DNA of 64,000 nucleotides from an uncultured Paraglaciecola sp. (GCF_937123705.1 NZ_CAKZKO010000037.1:62001-126000), one strand, 5' to 3'. Positions 18,212-29,667 are shown, numbered from the stretch's first letter. Notes: generated by a model from the sequence alone, not told the origin. Translations and numbers: made by a program.

Positions 18212-20377
18212 ATGCAACTTCAATACGTACAAAAAGGCCGAATAAAAATTGCCCAAGAATTAGAGCAGTTTATCACTCAAGAAGTTTTACCCAAATCACA
18301 AGTATCTGCTGATGAGCTTTGGACTAAGTTCGCTGATTCACTGCCCGAACTTATGTCAGTCAACCAAAACCTGCTGCAAAAAAGAGCGCAGCTGCAAACT
18401 CAAATAGATGAATATTGCCGCACTAGGCAGTCTATCAATATGCAAGAGTATAAGTCTTTTCTGACTGAGATTGGCTATTTGCAAGCCGCGCCTAGCGATT
18501 TGAAAATTACCACACAGAATGTGGATCCTGAGATCGCCACTATGGCAGGGCCACAACTTGTGGTGCCTATAAACAACGCCAGATTTGCACTCAACGCTGC
18601 CAATGCCAGATGGGGGAGTTTGTACGATGCTTTATATGGTTCAGATATTATCCAGCAAACAGCGAGTAGCAATACGCAAGGATACGATGCCACAAGAGGG
18701 CAAAAGGTCATAGACTATGTGAGGAATTGGTTAGATGTGATTGCCCCTCTATCTGCGGGTAAGCATGCACAAAGTAAAAAGTATGCCATTAGTAATGGTG
18801 CCTTATTGGTAACCTTATCAGACGATAGGGTTGTGGAGCTCGCCGCTCCCGAGCAATTTGTTGGCTTTCAAGGCCCGATTGAACAACCAAGCTGTATTCT
18901 CATTAAGCATAATAGCATTCACGCAGAAATTCAGTTTGATCCACAAAGTGTTATTGGTCAGCAAGATAGCGCCAGTATTAAAGATGTATTTTTAGAGTCC
19001 GCATTAAGCACTATTATGGACTGTGAAGACTCGGTGGCCGCCGTGGACGCACAAGATAAAACCCTAGTCTACAAAAACTGGCTAGGACTGATAAAAGGTG
19101 ATTTAAGCGCCACTATTACCAGTGGTAGTAAACAAATTACCCGCAGCTTAAACCCTGATAGAGAATATACTTCGGTAACAGGTGAGACATTTAGCCTCTC
19201 AGGAAGAAGCTTAATGTTTATTCGCAATGTTGGACATTTGATGAGCACCGATGCCATCTTGTTTGACGATCAGCCTATATACGAAGGAATAATGGACGCC
19301 CTAGTCACTAGTTTAGTTTCAAAACATGACTTATTAGGTAATGGCAAGTTCAAAAACAGTCATGCAGGCAGTATTTATATAGTGAAACCCAAGATGCATG
19401 GGCCTGAAGAAGTGGCTTATGCAGATTTATTATTTTCCACCATGGAAAGGGTTCTCGATTTACCCATACATACACTTAAAATAGGCCTCATGGATGAAGA
19501 AAGGCGCACCAGCTTAAATTTGCAGGCCTGCATACAAGCCGCAAAAGAGCGAGTGGTATTTATCAACACTGGCTTTTTAGACCGTACTGGCGATGAAATA
19601 CACACCTCTATGCAATTAGGCGCTTTTGCCAGTAAAGCCACCATTAAAACCAGGCCATGGTTAAACGCTTACGAACAATCTAATGTGGTAATTGGGCTCA
19701 ACTCGGGGTTATCTGGTAAGGCTCAAATCGGCAAAGGCATGTGGCCAATACCCGATAATATGGCAGATATGATGCAAGCTAAAATTGCCCATGTACAATC
19801 GGGGGCAAACACAGCTTGGGTGCCCTCGCCAACTGCGGCCACATTGCATGCATTGCATTACCATCAAGCAAACGTATTTGATATCAGAGCAAATTTAGCC
19901 ACCGATGTAGATGGCTTGCTTGAAAAAATGTTAGATGTTCCATTACTTCAAGACGAGCAGCTAACACCCGAGCAGATACAGCGCGAATTAGATAACAATG
20001 TGCAAGGTATCTTAGGTTATGTGGTTAGATGGGTTAACCAAGGTATTGGATGTTCAAAAGTACCGGATATTAACAATGTTGGATTAATGGAAGACCGAGC
20101 CACATTAAGAATATCCAGCCAACATATCGCAAACTGGTTATTACATAAGGTGATCACAACAGAACAAGTGGAAAGTGCCATGTTAACAATGGCCAAACTG
20201 GTTGACCAACAAAACGCCTCTGACCCGCACTATGTCCCCATGACCCCAAACATCGATGACTCCATCGCTTTTAGGGCCGCATATGAATTGATATTTAAAG
20301 GTAAAGAGCAGCCCAGTGGATACACTGAACCTTTACTGCATCATAAAAGAGCCGAAGTGAAAAAAATGGCGAGGTGA
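18212..20377 (+). CDS. glcB: Malate synthase G
   Basis: Condenses glyoxylate with acetyl-CoA to malate, the second glyoxylate-shunt step. The 721 residues match the G isoform (E. coli 723). Conserved segments include the active-site arginine region SLMFIRNVGHLMSTDA, the GLMDEERRTSLNL helix, and MEDRATLRISSQHIANWL with the catalytic aspartate. The reading frame starts at ATG 18212; an earlier ATG at 18189 is out of frame. Its pairing with aceA and a LysR gene forms a compact locus for growth on acetate, fatty acids or related two-carbon sources. E. coli pairs isocitrate lyase with the A isoform instead. Confidence 0.97.
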   Translation: MQLQYVQKGRIKIAQELEQFITQEVLPKSQVSADELWTKFADSLPELMSVNQNLLQKRAQLQTQIDEYCRTRQSINMQEYKSFLTEIGYLQAAPSDLKITTQNVDPEIATMAGPQLVVPINNARFALNAANARWGSLYDALYGSDIIQQTASSNTQGYDATRGQKVIDYVRNWLDVIAPLSAGKHAQSKKYAISNGALLVTLSDDRVVELAAPEQFVGFQGPIEQPSCILIKHNSIHAEIQFDPQSVIGQQDSASIKDVFLESALSTIMDCEDSVAAVDAQDKTLVYKNWLGLIKGDLSATITSGSKQITRSLNPDREYTSVTGETFSLSGRSLMFIRNVGHLMSTDAILFDDQPIYEGIMDALVTSLVSKHDLLGNGKFKNSHAGSIYIVKPKMHGPEEVAYADLLFSTMERVLDLPIHTLKIGLMDEERRTSLNLQACIQAAKERVVFINTGFLDRTGDEIHTSMQLGAFASKATIKTRPWLNAYEQSNVVIGLNSGLSGKAQIGKGMWPIPDNMADMMQAKIAHVQSGANTAWVPSPTAATLHALHYHQANVFDIRANLATDVDGLLEKMLDVPLLQDEQLTPEQIQRELDNNVQGILGYVVRWVNQGIGCSKVPDINNVGLMEDRATLRISSQHIANWLLHKVITTEQVESAMLTMAKLVDQQNASDPHYVPMTPNIDDSIAFRAAYELIFKGKEQPSGYTEPLLHHKRAEVKKMAR

Positions 20378-20406
20378 TAGCAACCCAGCTTACAATAGTA
20401 GAAACA

Positions 20407-20438
20407 ACGGCGCTTACTTATAAGCGCCGTGGTTTTTT
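20407..20438 (+). terminator. Intrinsic terminator of glcB
   Basis: A perfect stem ACGGCGCTTA-CTTA-TAAGCGCCGT is followed by GG and six T residues. It lies 30 bases after the glcB stop codon, just before the end of the convergent permease gene. Confidence 0.85.
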
Positions 20439-20447
20439 GCCGTCATC

Positions 20448-21692
20448 TTATTCATTACTTAACGCCACAATCGGATTTAATTTAGACGCCTTAATGGCAG
20501 GCACCATGCCAAATGTAATACCAATAAAGCTACAAAATCCCATACCTAGCAATGCCCACTCGTAGGGAATACTCGCGTCAAACCCCGTCACCGCAGAGGC
20601 TATGTTTCCTAAACCAAATCCCAGTATGATGCCAATGACTCCTCCCAAGTTGCAGAGTACTATCGCCTCGATTAAAAACTGCGTCAGGATATTATTTCTT
20701 TTTGCTCCAAGAGATTTTCGAATGCCTATTTCTTTGGTTCGCTCGGTTACCGATACCAACATAATATTCATGATCCCCACACCAGCCACAATAAGGGCTA
20801 CTGTCCCCATCACAAAAGCACCAATTTTCACGGGTTTAGTTGATTCATTAAATTGATCAATCTGACTTAAACTAGTGAAATAGTAAAAATTATCGGCTTC
20901 ATTATGTTTCAGTCCACGGATCCGCCTCAGCACACTGCGGGTTTCTGCAATAGCATCGTCTAATAATTCTGGAGTACGAGAATGAATAGTGACATTGGCA
21001 CTACGCTTAAAGCCACGGCCATTCATTAACCCGTACGTTTGGGTGTATGTCGTACCCGGTATTAAGGCCAGCACTTCGTAAGGTCCACCAAAAGCAGATT
21101 CTTTGGGCACAAAAGTACCTATTACTTCATATTTTGTGCCGTCTAAACGAATTTTATGCCCTATGGGATCGGTAAATGGAAAAAGTTCATTGGCCAAGGC
21201 GTTACCTAACACCACTACTTTTCTATGGGCTGCCATATCCATACGGGAGATATTACGACCATTGGCAATATAATGGGTGTTGTTCTCGGCGTACTCTGGT
21301 GATCCTCCACATATAGACACCATTGGCTCTGTGCTATAACCATTAAAGGAAGCAACTTTACCCCCATCCCAAAACTCCGTGCCCACTATATCGACTGATC
21401 GAACGTGATCACGGATCGCTTGGGCTTCCTCCAAAGTAACAGCCGGCCATTTCATGGCCTCTCTACGTTGCTCTTCACTGGAAAATCCATTTGGCCATTT
21501 TTGAACTTGGAAAGTTTGTGTGCCTAAGACTGTCATTTCCTGCTCCATGGTTTTTTGTATCACCGAAATAGCCGTCATCACCCCAATAATCGACGCCACC
21601 CCCAAAATGACACCAAATAGCGTTAACCCTGAACGTAGCTTATTGCTTCTAATTGCCCCGAAAGACATCATAAATGTATCGAAAAAACTCAT
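20448..21692 (-). CDS. MacB-like ABC transporter permease (second copy)
   Basis: A 414-residue permease with one N-terminal span (SGLTLFGVILGVASIIGVMTAI), a large periplasmic MacB domain (about 50-270) and three C-terminal FtsX-type spans. It carries the coupling motif TERTKEIGIRKSLGAKRNNI, which meets the ATPase. There is no fused ATPase, unlike MacB of E. coli. It sits 15 bases after a similar permease, with ATPase and adaptor genes upstream in the same operon. It ends beside the glcB terminator. Confidence 0.9.
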   Translation of the reverse strand: MSFFDTFMMSFGAIRSNKLRSGLTLFGVILGVASIIGVMTAISVIQKTMEQEMTVLGTQTFQVQKWPNGFSSEEQRREAMKWPAVTLEEAQAIRDHVRSVDIVGTEFWDGGKVASFNGYSTEPMVSICGGSPEYAENNTHYIANGRNISRMDMAAHRKVVVLGNALANELFPFTDPIGHKIRLDGTKYEVIGTFVPKESAFGGPYEVLALIPGTTYTQTYGLMNGRGFKRSANVTIHSRTPELLDDAIAETRSVLRRIRGLKHNEADNFYYFTSLSQIDQFNESTKPVKIGAFVMGTVALIVAGVGIMNIMLVSVTERTKEIGIRKSLGAKRNNILTQFLIEAIVLCNLGGVIGIILGFGLGNIASAVTGFDASIPYEWALLGMGFCSFIGITFGMVPAIKASKLNPIVALSNE

Positions 21693-21707
21693 TTTGTATA
21701 CCTTCCG

Positions 21708-22946
21708 CTATTCATACCTAAGGGCCTCGATAGGATCTAACTTTGCTCCTCTAAAGGCCGGCACAAAACCAGAAATTACCCCAACCAACATAGAGATAAC
21801 CAAAGAAGCAATGATAATGGTGGGTGATAAACTAGCCGGTAAAAGGGTTTGGTTCACTACCTCGGTAATAGCAGCGGCCAGCGATAACCCTATTATTCCG
21901 CCGAATAGACAAATCAATAATGCTTCGAATAAAAACTGCATCAGTATGGTTCTGCGCTTGGCCCCAATAGCCTTGCGGATCCCAATTTCTTTAGTGCGCT
22001 CGGTGACAGATACAAACATAATATTCATCACCCCTACCCCACCAACAAACAGCGAAATACTGGTGATCCCTAAACCTGCCGCTACCACAACCCCCATGAT
22101 AGAGTTGTAAGCATCTAATAATGTGCCTAGTTTATTAATGGCAAAATCATCTTCTTCAATAGGTTTTAATCCTCTGATCTTACGCATCTCGCCTATTACC
22201 TGATATTCAAAATCTTCCATGGCGTCAGGCGATGGGGCTTTAATGGCAATGTCGACATTGGCTCTACCACCACTATTACCGAAAACTTTACTGTAGGTTG
22301 TAATAGGCACAAAAATTTGTCTGTCGAAATTGGGACCACCAAAGATACTGCCCCCTTGTTCCTCCATCACACCGACCACTTTAAATTTATAACGGCCAAT
22401 CTTGATATCTTTCCCAATGGGATCAAAATCTTCGAATAAGTCTGTTGCGATTTCTGAGCCAATAACCACCACTTGTTTTTTGTATGCCACATCAAATGGC
22501 ATCAAAAAACGGCCACTTTCAGGTAACATATTCGACACTATGGTTTGCTTATCTGTGGTACCTATTACTCTCGCTCCATCTATCACTTTGGATTGATATT
22601 TGATGGACTGATTTTGTCCCATACTAGGATTAACAACCCCTTGCCCTTGTAACCTTTGCTGTAATTGTGCGCTGGCATCTAAGGTTATAGGTGGTCGATT
22701 TCTAAACCTAAACCAAGGACCATTTTGTACCCAAGGACGCTGCGACACATAAATCACATCAGAGCCAACGGAAGCAAAGGACTCTCGAAATGCTATTTGT
22801 AATCCATTTGCCGCCGTCATGGTGACAATCACTGCTATTATGCCAATAATGATCCCTAAGGCTGTTAGGGCTCCTCTAGCTTTATTAACAGTGAGGGCAT
22901 TTAAGGCAATCTTAAATGATTCACTCATTTCTAAACTTAATTTCAT
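21708..22946 (-). CDS. MacB-like ABC transporter permease (first copy)
   Basis: A 412-residue permease of the same kind as its downstream neighbour: one span near residues 25-45 (ALTALGIIIGIIAVIVTMTA), a periplasmic MacB domain, and FtsX spans at the C-terminus. It has the ATPase-coupling segment TERTKEIGIRKAIGAKRRTI. The two permeases are only moderately similar, so they may form a heterodimer or reflect an old duplication. The ATG at 22946 is 40 bases after the ATPase stop codon. Confidence 0.9.
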   Translation of the reverse strand: MKLSLEMSESFKIALNALTVNKARGALTALGIIIGIIAVIVTMTAANGLQIAFRESFASVGSDVIYVSQRPWVQNGPWFRFRNRPPITLDASAQLQQRLQGQGVVNPSMGQNQSIKYQSKVIDGARVIGTTDKQTIVSNMLPESGRFLMPFDVAYKKQVVVIGSEIATDLFEDFDPIGKDIKIGRYKFKVVGVMEEQGGSIFGGPNFDRQIFVPITTYSKVFGNSGGRANVDIAIKAPSPDAMEDFEYQVIGEMRKIRGLKPIEEDDFAINKLGTLLDAYNSIMGVVVAAGLGITSISLFVGGVGVMNIMFVSVTERTKEIGIRKAIGAKRRTILMQFLFEALLICLFGGIIGLSLAAAITEVVNQTLLPASLSPTIIIASLVISMLVGVISGFVPAFRGAKLDPIEALRYE

Positions 22947-22986
22947 AACTTATCTCAATTCAAAATAGAATTAGATCACAACTAAC

Positions 22987-23718
22987 TTATTCGCAAACTT
23001 CGCGAAGCCGCTTTGCTACCTGACGCACGTCACTTTCCAGTACACCATCTCTTAGGCGCACCACTCGTTGAGCGTATTCGGCAATATCATCTTCATGGGT
23101 TACCAATACGATAGTGTTACCTTTTTCGTGAAGTTCGTCCATCAACATCATAATGTCATCACCCGTTTCAGTATCGAGGTTACCGGTTGGTTCATCTGCC
23201 AAAATGATCGACGGATTGCATACTAACGCTCGGGCGATGGCGACCCTTTGTCGCTGCCCGCCTGAAAGCTCGTTGGGCTTATGATTTTTGTGGGAGGTAA
23301 GCCCCACCGATTCAATCACTTCATCTACAATCTTTTTGCGTTGGGATTTACGTACTCCCTTGTAAATGAGAGGTAGCTCAACATTGTTAAATACGCTTAC
23401 TCGAGGAACCAAATTAAAGGTTTGAAAAACAAAACCAATCTTCTCATTGCGAATAGCAGCCAGTTGGTCTTCGCTCATTTCCCCTACTGATTCGCCTTCT
23501 AACATATAGGTGCCTGAGGTTGGAACGTCTAAACAACCAATCATATTCATTAAGGTTGACTTGCCCGATCCAGAAGGCCCCATAATTGCGACATACTCGC
23601 CTTGCCTAATTTGCAAAGACACACCTTTTAGAGCACGAACTTGTTGTTCACCCATTTGATAAGTCTTAGTAATATTATCAATCACTAAGGTTGCTTGAGA
23701 GCCGTTTTGAGAGGCCAT
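22987..23718 (-). CDS. ABC transporter ATP-binding protein, LolD/MacB type
   Basis: A 243-residue nucleotide-binding subunit. Walker A is GPSGSGKST, the signature is [15 protein letters not shown], Walker B is [12 protein letters not shown], and the switch histidine is in VLVTHE. It belongs to the LolD/MacB group that drives mechanotransmission rather than lifting substrate across the inner membrane. It overlaps no neighbour but is only 1 base from the adaptor stop and 40 from the first permease, so the four genes form one operon. Confidence 0.93.
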   Translation of the reverse strand: MASQNGSQATLVIDNITKTYQMGEQQVRALKGVSLQIRQGEYVAIMGPSGSGKSTLMNMIGCLDVPTSGTYMLEGESVGEMSEDQLAAIRNEKIGFVFQTFNLVPRVSVFNNVELPLIYKGVRKSQRKKIVDEVIESVGLTSHKNHKPNELSGGQRQRVAIARALVCNPSIILADEPTGNLDTETGDDIMMLMDELHEKGNTIVLVTHEDDIAEYAQRVVRLRDGVLESDVRQVAKRLREVCE

Positions 23719-23719
23719 A

Positions 23720-24940
23720 TTAGTTATCCTCCTGTTCCTTGATTTTTACATCAGAGCCGTTTTCTAGCTCGCGGGATATGGCGCGGTAGCTTCCTGTTAC
23801 TATGTTATCTCCAACTTCGACACCCTCTACTATTTCAATCAAAGATTCGCCTTGTATCCCAGTTTTCACTTGTTTTGCTGTCACTTTATTGTTGCTCTCA
23901 ACAAACACAACTTCCACAAAGCCATCTTCTGCTGCGGTGTAGGTTTTGCCATCAGCCTTGAGTTGTTCTTCGGTGCGTACCGTTACTGACTGTAAGGGTA
24001 CGCTTACTGCATTTTCCCGCGTATCGGTTACCACATCGGCGCTGGCGGTCATACCGGGACGCAATTCTTTCACATCGCTAGTAATGCTAATAGTGACTTC
24101 AAATTCTGTTTTTTGACTATTACTACCCGGCTGTTGATCAACCGCACTACTGGCAATTTCACTCACACTACCGTTAATTTTTTTACCCAATAGTGCATCT
24201 ACTTCAATTTCCGCTTGCTGCCCCAAAGCGATAGAAACGATGTCGTTTTCATCGACTTTAACCAAAGCTTCCATTTGGTTCAGATTAGCAATGATCATTA
24301 TCACGTCTTCTTGAAACTGGGAGCCAATGGCAATTTCGCCTAATTCTTTGTTAAGTTTGCTGACAGTGCCCGACATAGGCGCGTATATAGTGGTTTTTGA
24401 TAAGGCGTCTTTAGATTGTTTTAACATGCCTCGGGTTTGCTCAATTTGGTCTAGGGCCGACTCATGACGAGCAACTTCCACTTGATAAGCGGCTTCAGCA
24501 CTGTCTAAAGTAGCTTGAGAGTCGAGCTTTTTGGCGACGAGTTCTTTGGCTCTATCGAGAACACGTTTAGCCTGCTTCAAGTTTTCCATCACTAGTTTGG
24601 CTTGCCCTTGAGCAGAGCGTACATTGGCTTCAGCACTTTCGAGACTGGCAACATAACGCTCCCTGTCTAGCTCGACTAAAAACTGTCCCTTCTCAACCCA
24701 CTCGCCTTCTTTTACTTCCAATTTGGTAATTTTTGCGCTGACATCTGCGCTGATATTCACTTGGGTTTTTGGCTGGATTTTACCCGTGGCATTTACTTTT
24801 TGAATAATAGTCGCCAGTTCGACTTTAGCCGTTTCTACTTCGATACCTTGCTTTTCTTCTTCCTTAGTGAGCTGAAATACCGCCCCGCCTACAATAGCTA
24901 ATACAATGATGCTGGTGATTATTTTTGTTGTTGTTTTCAT
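23720..24940 (-). CDS. MacA-like periplasmic adaptor (membrane fusion protein)
   Basis: Starting at ATG 24940 the protein has 406 residues; the frame stays open 20 codons further up to 25000, with another ATG at 24964. An N-terminal membrane anchor ([20 protein letters not shown]) is followed by lipoyl-like halves, a helical hairpin (about 80-200) and beta-barrel domains ([22 protein letters not shown] ahead of the hairpin). This is the HlyD/MacA family, which connects an inner-membrane pump to an outer-membrane channel. It heads the operon. No TolC-like gene is in the window, so an outside channel must be recruited. Confidence 0.9.
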   Translation of the reverse strand: MKTTTKIITSIIVLAIVGGAVFQLTKEEEKQGIEVETAKVELATIIQKVNATGKIQPKTQVNISADVSAKITKLEVKEGEWVEKGQFLVELDRERYVASLESAEANVRSAQGQAKLVMENLKQAKRVLDRAKELVAKKLDSQATLDSAEAAYQVEVARHESALDQIEQTRGMLKQSKDALSKTTIYAPMSGTVSKLNKELGEIAIGSQFQEDVIMIIANLNQMEALVKVDENDIVSIALGQQAEIEVDALLGKKINGSVSEIASSAVDQQPGSNSQKTEFEVTISITSDVKELRPGMTASADVVTDTRENAVSVPLQSVTVRTEEQLKADGKTYTAAEDGFVEVVFVESNNKVTAKQVKTGIQGESLIEIVEGVEVGDNIVTGSYRAISRELENGSDVKIKEQEDN

Positions 24941-25323
24941 TTTTTGGGTTCCGGATTTAAACATACTCGACTCACTCACAGGAATTTTCCTCTGAGCCAA
25001 AATTTAAATAAAGCTTAGTGATGATTTAGAAGTTATTACATCTAAGATACGTAAGTATTCATGTACAAAAGTAACAAAAACTAAATTCATTTATATCTAA
25101 GTCGAGAGAAACGGCGGAATAGTTTAAGAATAAAGGGGGGGTTATTGAAGTATTTATAGACTAATAAAATTCAGCCTAATCGTATTAAGGTGTTATTTAT
25201 AAAAGGCTAAGACTGAAACCACGAGATTTATAGCGCTATAAACGCGCTACAACGAACCGAGAACAATGGCCAGGCTTTCAAAATTCACCTGCAATAAAAT
25301 TGTTACAATTGCTGCAACACTTG
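24941..25323. other. Intergenic region upstream of the efflux operon
   Basis: These 383 bases lie between the efflux adaptor gene and the end of the MAPEG gene and should hold the efflux promoter. The only notable structure is a 16-base palindrome (TTTATAGCGCTATAAA, 25227-25242) and a run of seven G residues near 25135. No gene or RNA was recognised. Confidence 0.4.
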
Positions 25324-25713
25324 TTACTTATACAAAATCAAAATATTAAGCACACTCAGTCCAAACAGCGCAGCAAAAGTCAACAACATCCCTGTCACGC
25401 GTTGCCAACTTGAGCCTGAGTGACGACGCACCCCAAATGCATGGATAAATCGACCAGCTAACAATGCCGTACCCGCTAAATGTAAAGCAATAGGATGACT
25501 ATCATTCACTTCTGCTACAAACAACAAAATAAGCACTATGGGGGTATATTCGCTAAAGTTACCATGAGCGCGGACCACCTGCTGAAAATGATGGTCACCT
25601 CCATCACCTAAAGATATCTGTTTACTAAAGCGGCCTTTCACTACCAATATTGAAAAATACAAAAACAAAATACCCAATAAACCGGCATAAAACGCTGTAA
25701 TGGGGGTATGCAT
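25324..25713 (-). CDS. MAPEG family membrane protein
   Basis: A 129-residue protein with four hydrophobic segments. It carries the MAPEG-like pattern DHHFQQVVRAHGNFSEYTPIVLILLFVAE followed by LAGTALLAGRFIHAFGVRR. The superfamily contains glutathione-using transferases and eicosanoid enzymes; bacterial members such as YecN-like proteins have no firm substrate. The ATG at 25713 follows GGAGAAA. It is separated from adk by the adk terminator, so it is probably transcribed on its own. Confidence 0.85.
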   Translation of the reverse strand: MHTPITAFYAGLLGILFLYFSILVVKGRFSKQISLGDGGDHHFQQVVRAHGNFSEYTPIVLILLFVAEVNDSHPIALHLAGTALLAGRFIHAFGVRRHSGSSWQRVTGMLLTFAALFGLSVLNILILYK

Positions 25714-25743
25714 ATATTTTCTCCAAAAACGAATTCAAGGTAT

Positions 25744-25768
25744 AAAAAAGCCCGCAATAACAGCAGGC
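25744..25768 (-). terminator. Intrinsic terminator of adk
   Basis: On the minus strand GCCTGC-TGTTATT-GCGGGC (one G-U pair) is followed by TTTTTT. It lies 28 bases after the adk stop. Confidence 0.8.
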
Positions 25769-25795
25769 CTCAAGTAACTCAATATTAGCGTTAAC

Positions 25796-26467
<672 letters not shown>

Positions 26468-26576
26468 TTAAAAAGTAAAGTGGCAACTTTACACATTCAA
26501 CTTTAATGTTACAAGAATATTAAGGCCTAGATAGGTCCAGATATCCTTAAATAGTATACTTTTAGACTTTTGAAAC

Positions 26577-26602
26577 AAAAACGGGCCTTAAAGCCCGTTT
26601 TT
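26577..26602 (-). terminator. Intrinsic terminator of htpG
   Basis: On the minus strand ACGGGC-TTTAA-GGCCCGT is followed by TTTTTG, and A residues lie on the other flank. It is 28 bases beyond the htpG stop codon. Confidence 0.75.
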
Positions 26603-26629
26603 AGTAAACAATCTATAGCGTTTTGACCG

Positions 26630-28570
26630 CTATTTGGCCAAGCTAGCGAGTAGCTTGTTTAAGTTTTGCACAAAGCTTGCTGGATCTTTCAGACTGCCCT
26701 GTTCAGACAACGCTGCCTGATCAAACAACACTTCTGTCCATTGTGAAAACTGCTCTTCATCCTGCACGTCAGCTAATAACTTCACTAATTGATGCTCAGG
26801 GTTCATTTCAAAATGGTACTGCGCTTCAGGTACAGGTTGACCCGCAGCTTGCATCAGCTTGATCATTTGCGTGGTCATACCTTGTTCATCAGCCACAATA
26901 CACGCAGGAGAGTCCGTTAAACGAGATGTGAATTTAACATCTTTCACTTTATCGCCAAGGGCAGCTTTTACTCGCTCAGCTAAACCTTCAACTTGCTTTT
27001 CAGCTTCTTCTAGGGCCTTTTTGCTTTCTTCGTCGTCTAAGTCACCTAAATCTAATGCACCGTGAGTGATTGACTCAAACGATTTCTCGTCAAAATCAGT
27101 CAGGTGAGACATTAACCATTCATCTACGCGATCAGCCATAAGCAACACTTCAATGCCTTTCTTACGGAAGATTTCTAGATGTGGGCTAGACTTAGCCGCC
27201 TGATAGCTGTCGGCTGTGATGTAGTAAATCTTTTCTTGCTTTTCTTGCATGCGGCTAATGTAGTCGGCAAGAGAAACCGTTTGTGCTTCTGAATCGCTAT
27301 GAGTTGAAGCAAAACGTAACAAACCAGCAATTTTCTCTTTGTTGGCTTGATCTTCAGCAGGACCTTCTTTTAAAGCATTACCAAATTCAGCCCAAAATTC
27401 TTGATACTTGTCTGCGTCTTTGTTGGCAATTTTTTCAAGCATTTGTAATACACGCTTAGTACAACCCTGGCGCATTGCTTGAGTCACTTTGTTGTCTTGT
27501 AATATTTCACGAGACACATTCAGCGGCAAATCATTTGAGTCCAACAAACCTTTTACAAAACGTAGGTAAGTGGGCAACATTTGCTCGGCGTCATCCATAA
27601 TAAATACACGCTGTACATAGAGTTTTAATCCATGTTTGTGCTCGCGATTCCACATATCAAACGGCGCTTTGCTTGGAATATATAACAAACTTGTATATTC
27701 GGTTTTGCCTTCAACCTTATTGTGAGACCAAGTCATTGGATCGCTAAAGTCGTGAGAAATATGCTTGTAAAATTCTTTGTATTCGTCGTCGTTAACGTCA
27801 GACTTATCACGAGTCCAAAGAGCAGTGGCTTTATTTACTGCTTCCCAAAACGCCGGTACGGCTGGGATTTTTTCACCCTCTTCGCCGTCAGGACCTTTAG
27901 GGCCATCACGCTCTGGCTCTTCTGCTTTGAACATTTTCACGGGAATACTGATGTGATCAGAGTATTTGCCGACTATTGAGCGTAAGCGCCAATCATCCAA
28001 AAACTCTTTTTCGTCTTCTTTTAAATGCAAAGTGATTTCAGTACCGCGCTCGGCTTTTTCAATTTCGGTGATTGTAAATTCACCTTCACCGGCCGATTGC
28101 CACTGCACACCTTGTGTTTTGTCGTCGCCTGCCGCACGAGTACGTACAGTCACGTTATCGGCTACGATAAATGCAGAATAGAAGCCAACACCAAACTGAC
28201 CAATTAACTGTGAATCTTTAGCATCGTCGCCCGACAACTTACCAAAAAACTCTTTGGTACCCGACTTAGCAATGGTACCTAAGTGTTCAACCACATCGGC
28301 TTTGTTCATACCTATACCGTTGTCGGTAATAGTGACAGTACCCGCGTCTTTATCGACACTCAGTTTAACGTGCAAATCGCCGTCACCTTCGTAAAGGCTG
28401 TCGTTAGACAAGGCTTTAAAACGTAATTTATCTGCAGCATCGGCCGCGTTAGAGACTAATTCACGTAAGAATATTTCTTTATTTGAGTAAAGCGAATGGA
28501 TCATCAATTGAAGTAATTGTTTTACTTCAGTTTGAAATCCATGAGTTTCTTGTTGGGCTGCTTCAGCCAT
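26630..28570 (-). CDS. htpG: Chaperone HtpG (bacterial Hsp90)
   Basis: HtpG is a dimeric ATP-dependent chaperone. From ATG 28570 the protein has 646 residues (E. coli 624). The frame opens with TTG at 28576, but AGGAG is well placed (10 bases) only for the ATG. The N-terminal ATP-binding GHKL motifs are visible: [20 protein letters not shown] and [11 protein letters not shown]. An acidic linker (about 225-240, [16 protein letters not shown]) is slightly longer than in E. coli. Upstream lies a good sigma-32-type promoter; neighbours recR and adk match the E. coli order. Confidence 0.98.
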   Translation of the reverse strand: MAEAAQQETHGFQTEVKQLLQLMIHSLYSNKEIFLRELVSNAADAADKLRFKALSNDSLYEGDGDLHVKLSVDKDAGTVTITDNGIGMNKADVVEHLGTIAKSGTKEFFGKLSGDDAKDSQLIGQFGVGFYSAFIVADNVTVRTRAAGDDKTQGVQWQSAGEGEFTITEIEKAERGTEITLHLKEDEKEFLDDWRLRSIVGKYSDHISIPVKMFKAEEPERDGPKGPDGEEGEKIPAVPAFWEAVNKATALWTRDKSDVNDDEYKEFYKHISHDFSDPMTWSHNKVEGKTEYTSLLYIPSKAPFDMWNREHKHGLKLYVQRVFIMDDAEQMLPTYLRFVKGLLDSNDLPLNVSREILQDNKVTQAMRQGCTKRVLQMLEKIANKDADKYQEFWAEFGNALKEGPAEDQANKEKIAGLLRFASTHSDSEAQTVSLADYISRMQEKQEKIYYITADSYQAAKSSPHLEIFRKKGIEVLLMADRVDEWLMSHLTDFDEKSFESITHGALDLGDLDDEESKKALEEAEKQVEGLAERVKAALGDKVKDVKFTSRLTDSPACIVADEQGMTTQMIKLMQAAGQPVPEAQYHFEMNPEHQLVKLLADVQDEEQFSQWTEVLFDQAALSEQGSLKDPASFVQNLNKLLASLAK

Positions 28571-28614
28571 AGCCAAGTATCTCCTAAGTTGTGGTTACTA
28601 AAATGACGATTAGG

Positions 28615-28643
28615 AGATAAGGCCGCTTAGCTTGATTTCAAGG
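28615..28643 (-). promoter_or_regulatory. Heat-shock (sigma-32) promoter of htpG
   Basis: On the minus strand CCTTGAAA (28643-28636), 13 bases, then CCTTATCT (28622-28615). The consensus is CTTGAAA, 13-15 bases, CCCCATnT; the -35 is exact and the -10 matches 6 of 8. The start would fall about 38 bases before the htpG ATG. Confidence 0.7.
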
Positions 28644-28675
28644 ATAAATTAATAATTTGTTTGCAATGGTGCTTT

Positions 28676-29275
28676 CTAAAGCTCTCTTCGCCCAGCAAAG
28701 GCGTGGGTCAAAGTATTTCCATCAATATATTCTAACTCGCCGCCTACAGGCACACCGTGTGCAATACGACTGGCGTGAATAGCTTGTGTTTTACACATTT
28801 GTCCAATGTAGTGCGCGGTGGCTTCGCCTTCCACTGTAGGGTTAGTGGCTAGGATCACTTCTTGGATCTCGTCTTGCTGAAAAATTTGCGCCAATTGCTC
28901 TAAACCAATATCGGCAGGTCCAATACCGTCAATGGGCGATAAATGCCCCATTAGCACAAAATAGCGGCCCTTAAACTCAGAGGTTTGCTCGATGGCCAAC
29001 ATATCTTGTGGAGATTCCACCACACACAAAATTTGGTTTTCGTGGCGTTTAGGATTGGCGCACACTTCACATAACTTATTTTCACAGAAGGTACGACACT
29101 GCTCGCAATGTGTGACGTGTTCCATAGCGTTATGCAGCACATCGCTTAACTTTATCGCCCCTAGTCTATTACGCTCTAAAAGATGAAACGCCATACGCTG
29201 GGCACTTTTAGGCCCAACACCTGGCAAAATTTTAAAGGCATCAATCAATTCTTTTATTAAGGGGCTAAACTGCAT
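28676..29275 (-). CDS. recR: Recombination mediator RecR
   Basis: RecR works with RecF and RecO to load RecA on gaps in DNA. The 199 residues begin with a helix-hairpin-helix ([17 protein letters not shown]), then a zinc finger ([16 protein letters not shown], four Cys) and a Toprim domain ([15 protein letters not shown]). E. coli RecR is 201 residues. The start ATG at 29275 follows GTGAG. It lies 27 bases after ybaB and is part of the dnaX-ybaB-recR operon. Confidence 0.98.
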   Translation of the reverse strand: MQFSPLIKELIDAFKILPGVGPKSAQRMAFHLLERNRLGAIKLSDVLHNAMEHVTHCEQCRTFCENKLCEVCANPKRHENQILCVVESPQDMLAIEQTSEFKGRYFVLMGHLSPIDGIGPADIGLEQLAQIFQQDEIQEVILATNPTVEGEATAHYIGQMCKTQAIHASRIAHGVPVGGELEYIDGNTLTHAFAGRREL

Positions 29276-29302
29276 TTCTCACCTGTGTTTATAGCGCGTA
29301 AC

Positions 29303-29629
29303 TTAAAACGGCATCTTAAAGCCAGGAGGTAAAGGCATACCGCCTGTTACGTCGGCCATTTTTTCTTTGGTGGTTTCTTGGACACGTCTAACCCCATCGT
29401 TGAACGCTGCGGCCACTAAGTCTTCGATCATTTCCTTGTCTTCTTCCATAAGGCTTGCGTCAATATCGACGCGGCGTATGGCATGATTACACGTCATAGT
29501 CACTTTAACTAAACCCGCACCCGACTCGCCTGTGACTTCTGTTTTGGCTAACTCTTCTTGATTCTTTTGCATGCGCTCTTGCATTTGTTGCGCTTGCTTC
29601 ATCATGTTACCCATTCCACCTTTCATCAT
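29303..29629 (-). CDS. ybaB: Nucleoid-associated protein YbaB/EbfC
   Basis: A small DNA-binding protein of 108 residues (E. coli 109). The start [20 protein letters not shown] corresponds to the family start, followed by the charged helix and the beta part [20 protein letters not shown]. The C-terminus [10 protein letters not shown] is characteristic. It sits between dnaX and recR, the classical operon. Confidence 0.97.
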   Translation of the reverse strand: MMKGGMGNMMKQAQQMQERMQKNQEELAKTEVTGESGAGLVKVTMTCNHAIRRVDIDASLMEEDKEMIEDLVAAAFNDGVRRVQETTKEKMADVTGGMPLPPGFKMPF

Positions 29630-29667
29630 AATTTGTCTCTCTTTCTCTTAATTAAAATTTGTTGTGA

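Noticed and set aside
25227..25242. Palindrome TTTATAGCGCTATAAA upstream of the efflux operon
   Set aside because: It is over 280 bases from the efflux start and near the end of the MAPEG gene; palindromes of this length are expected by chance in AT-rich DNA, so no role was assigned.
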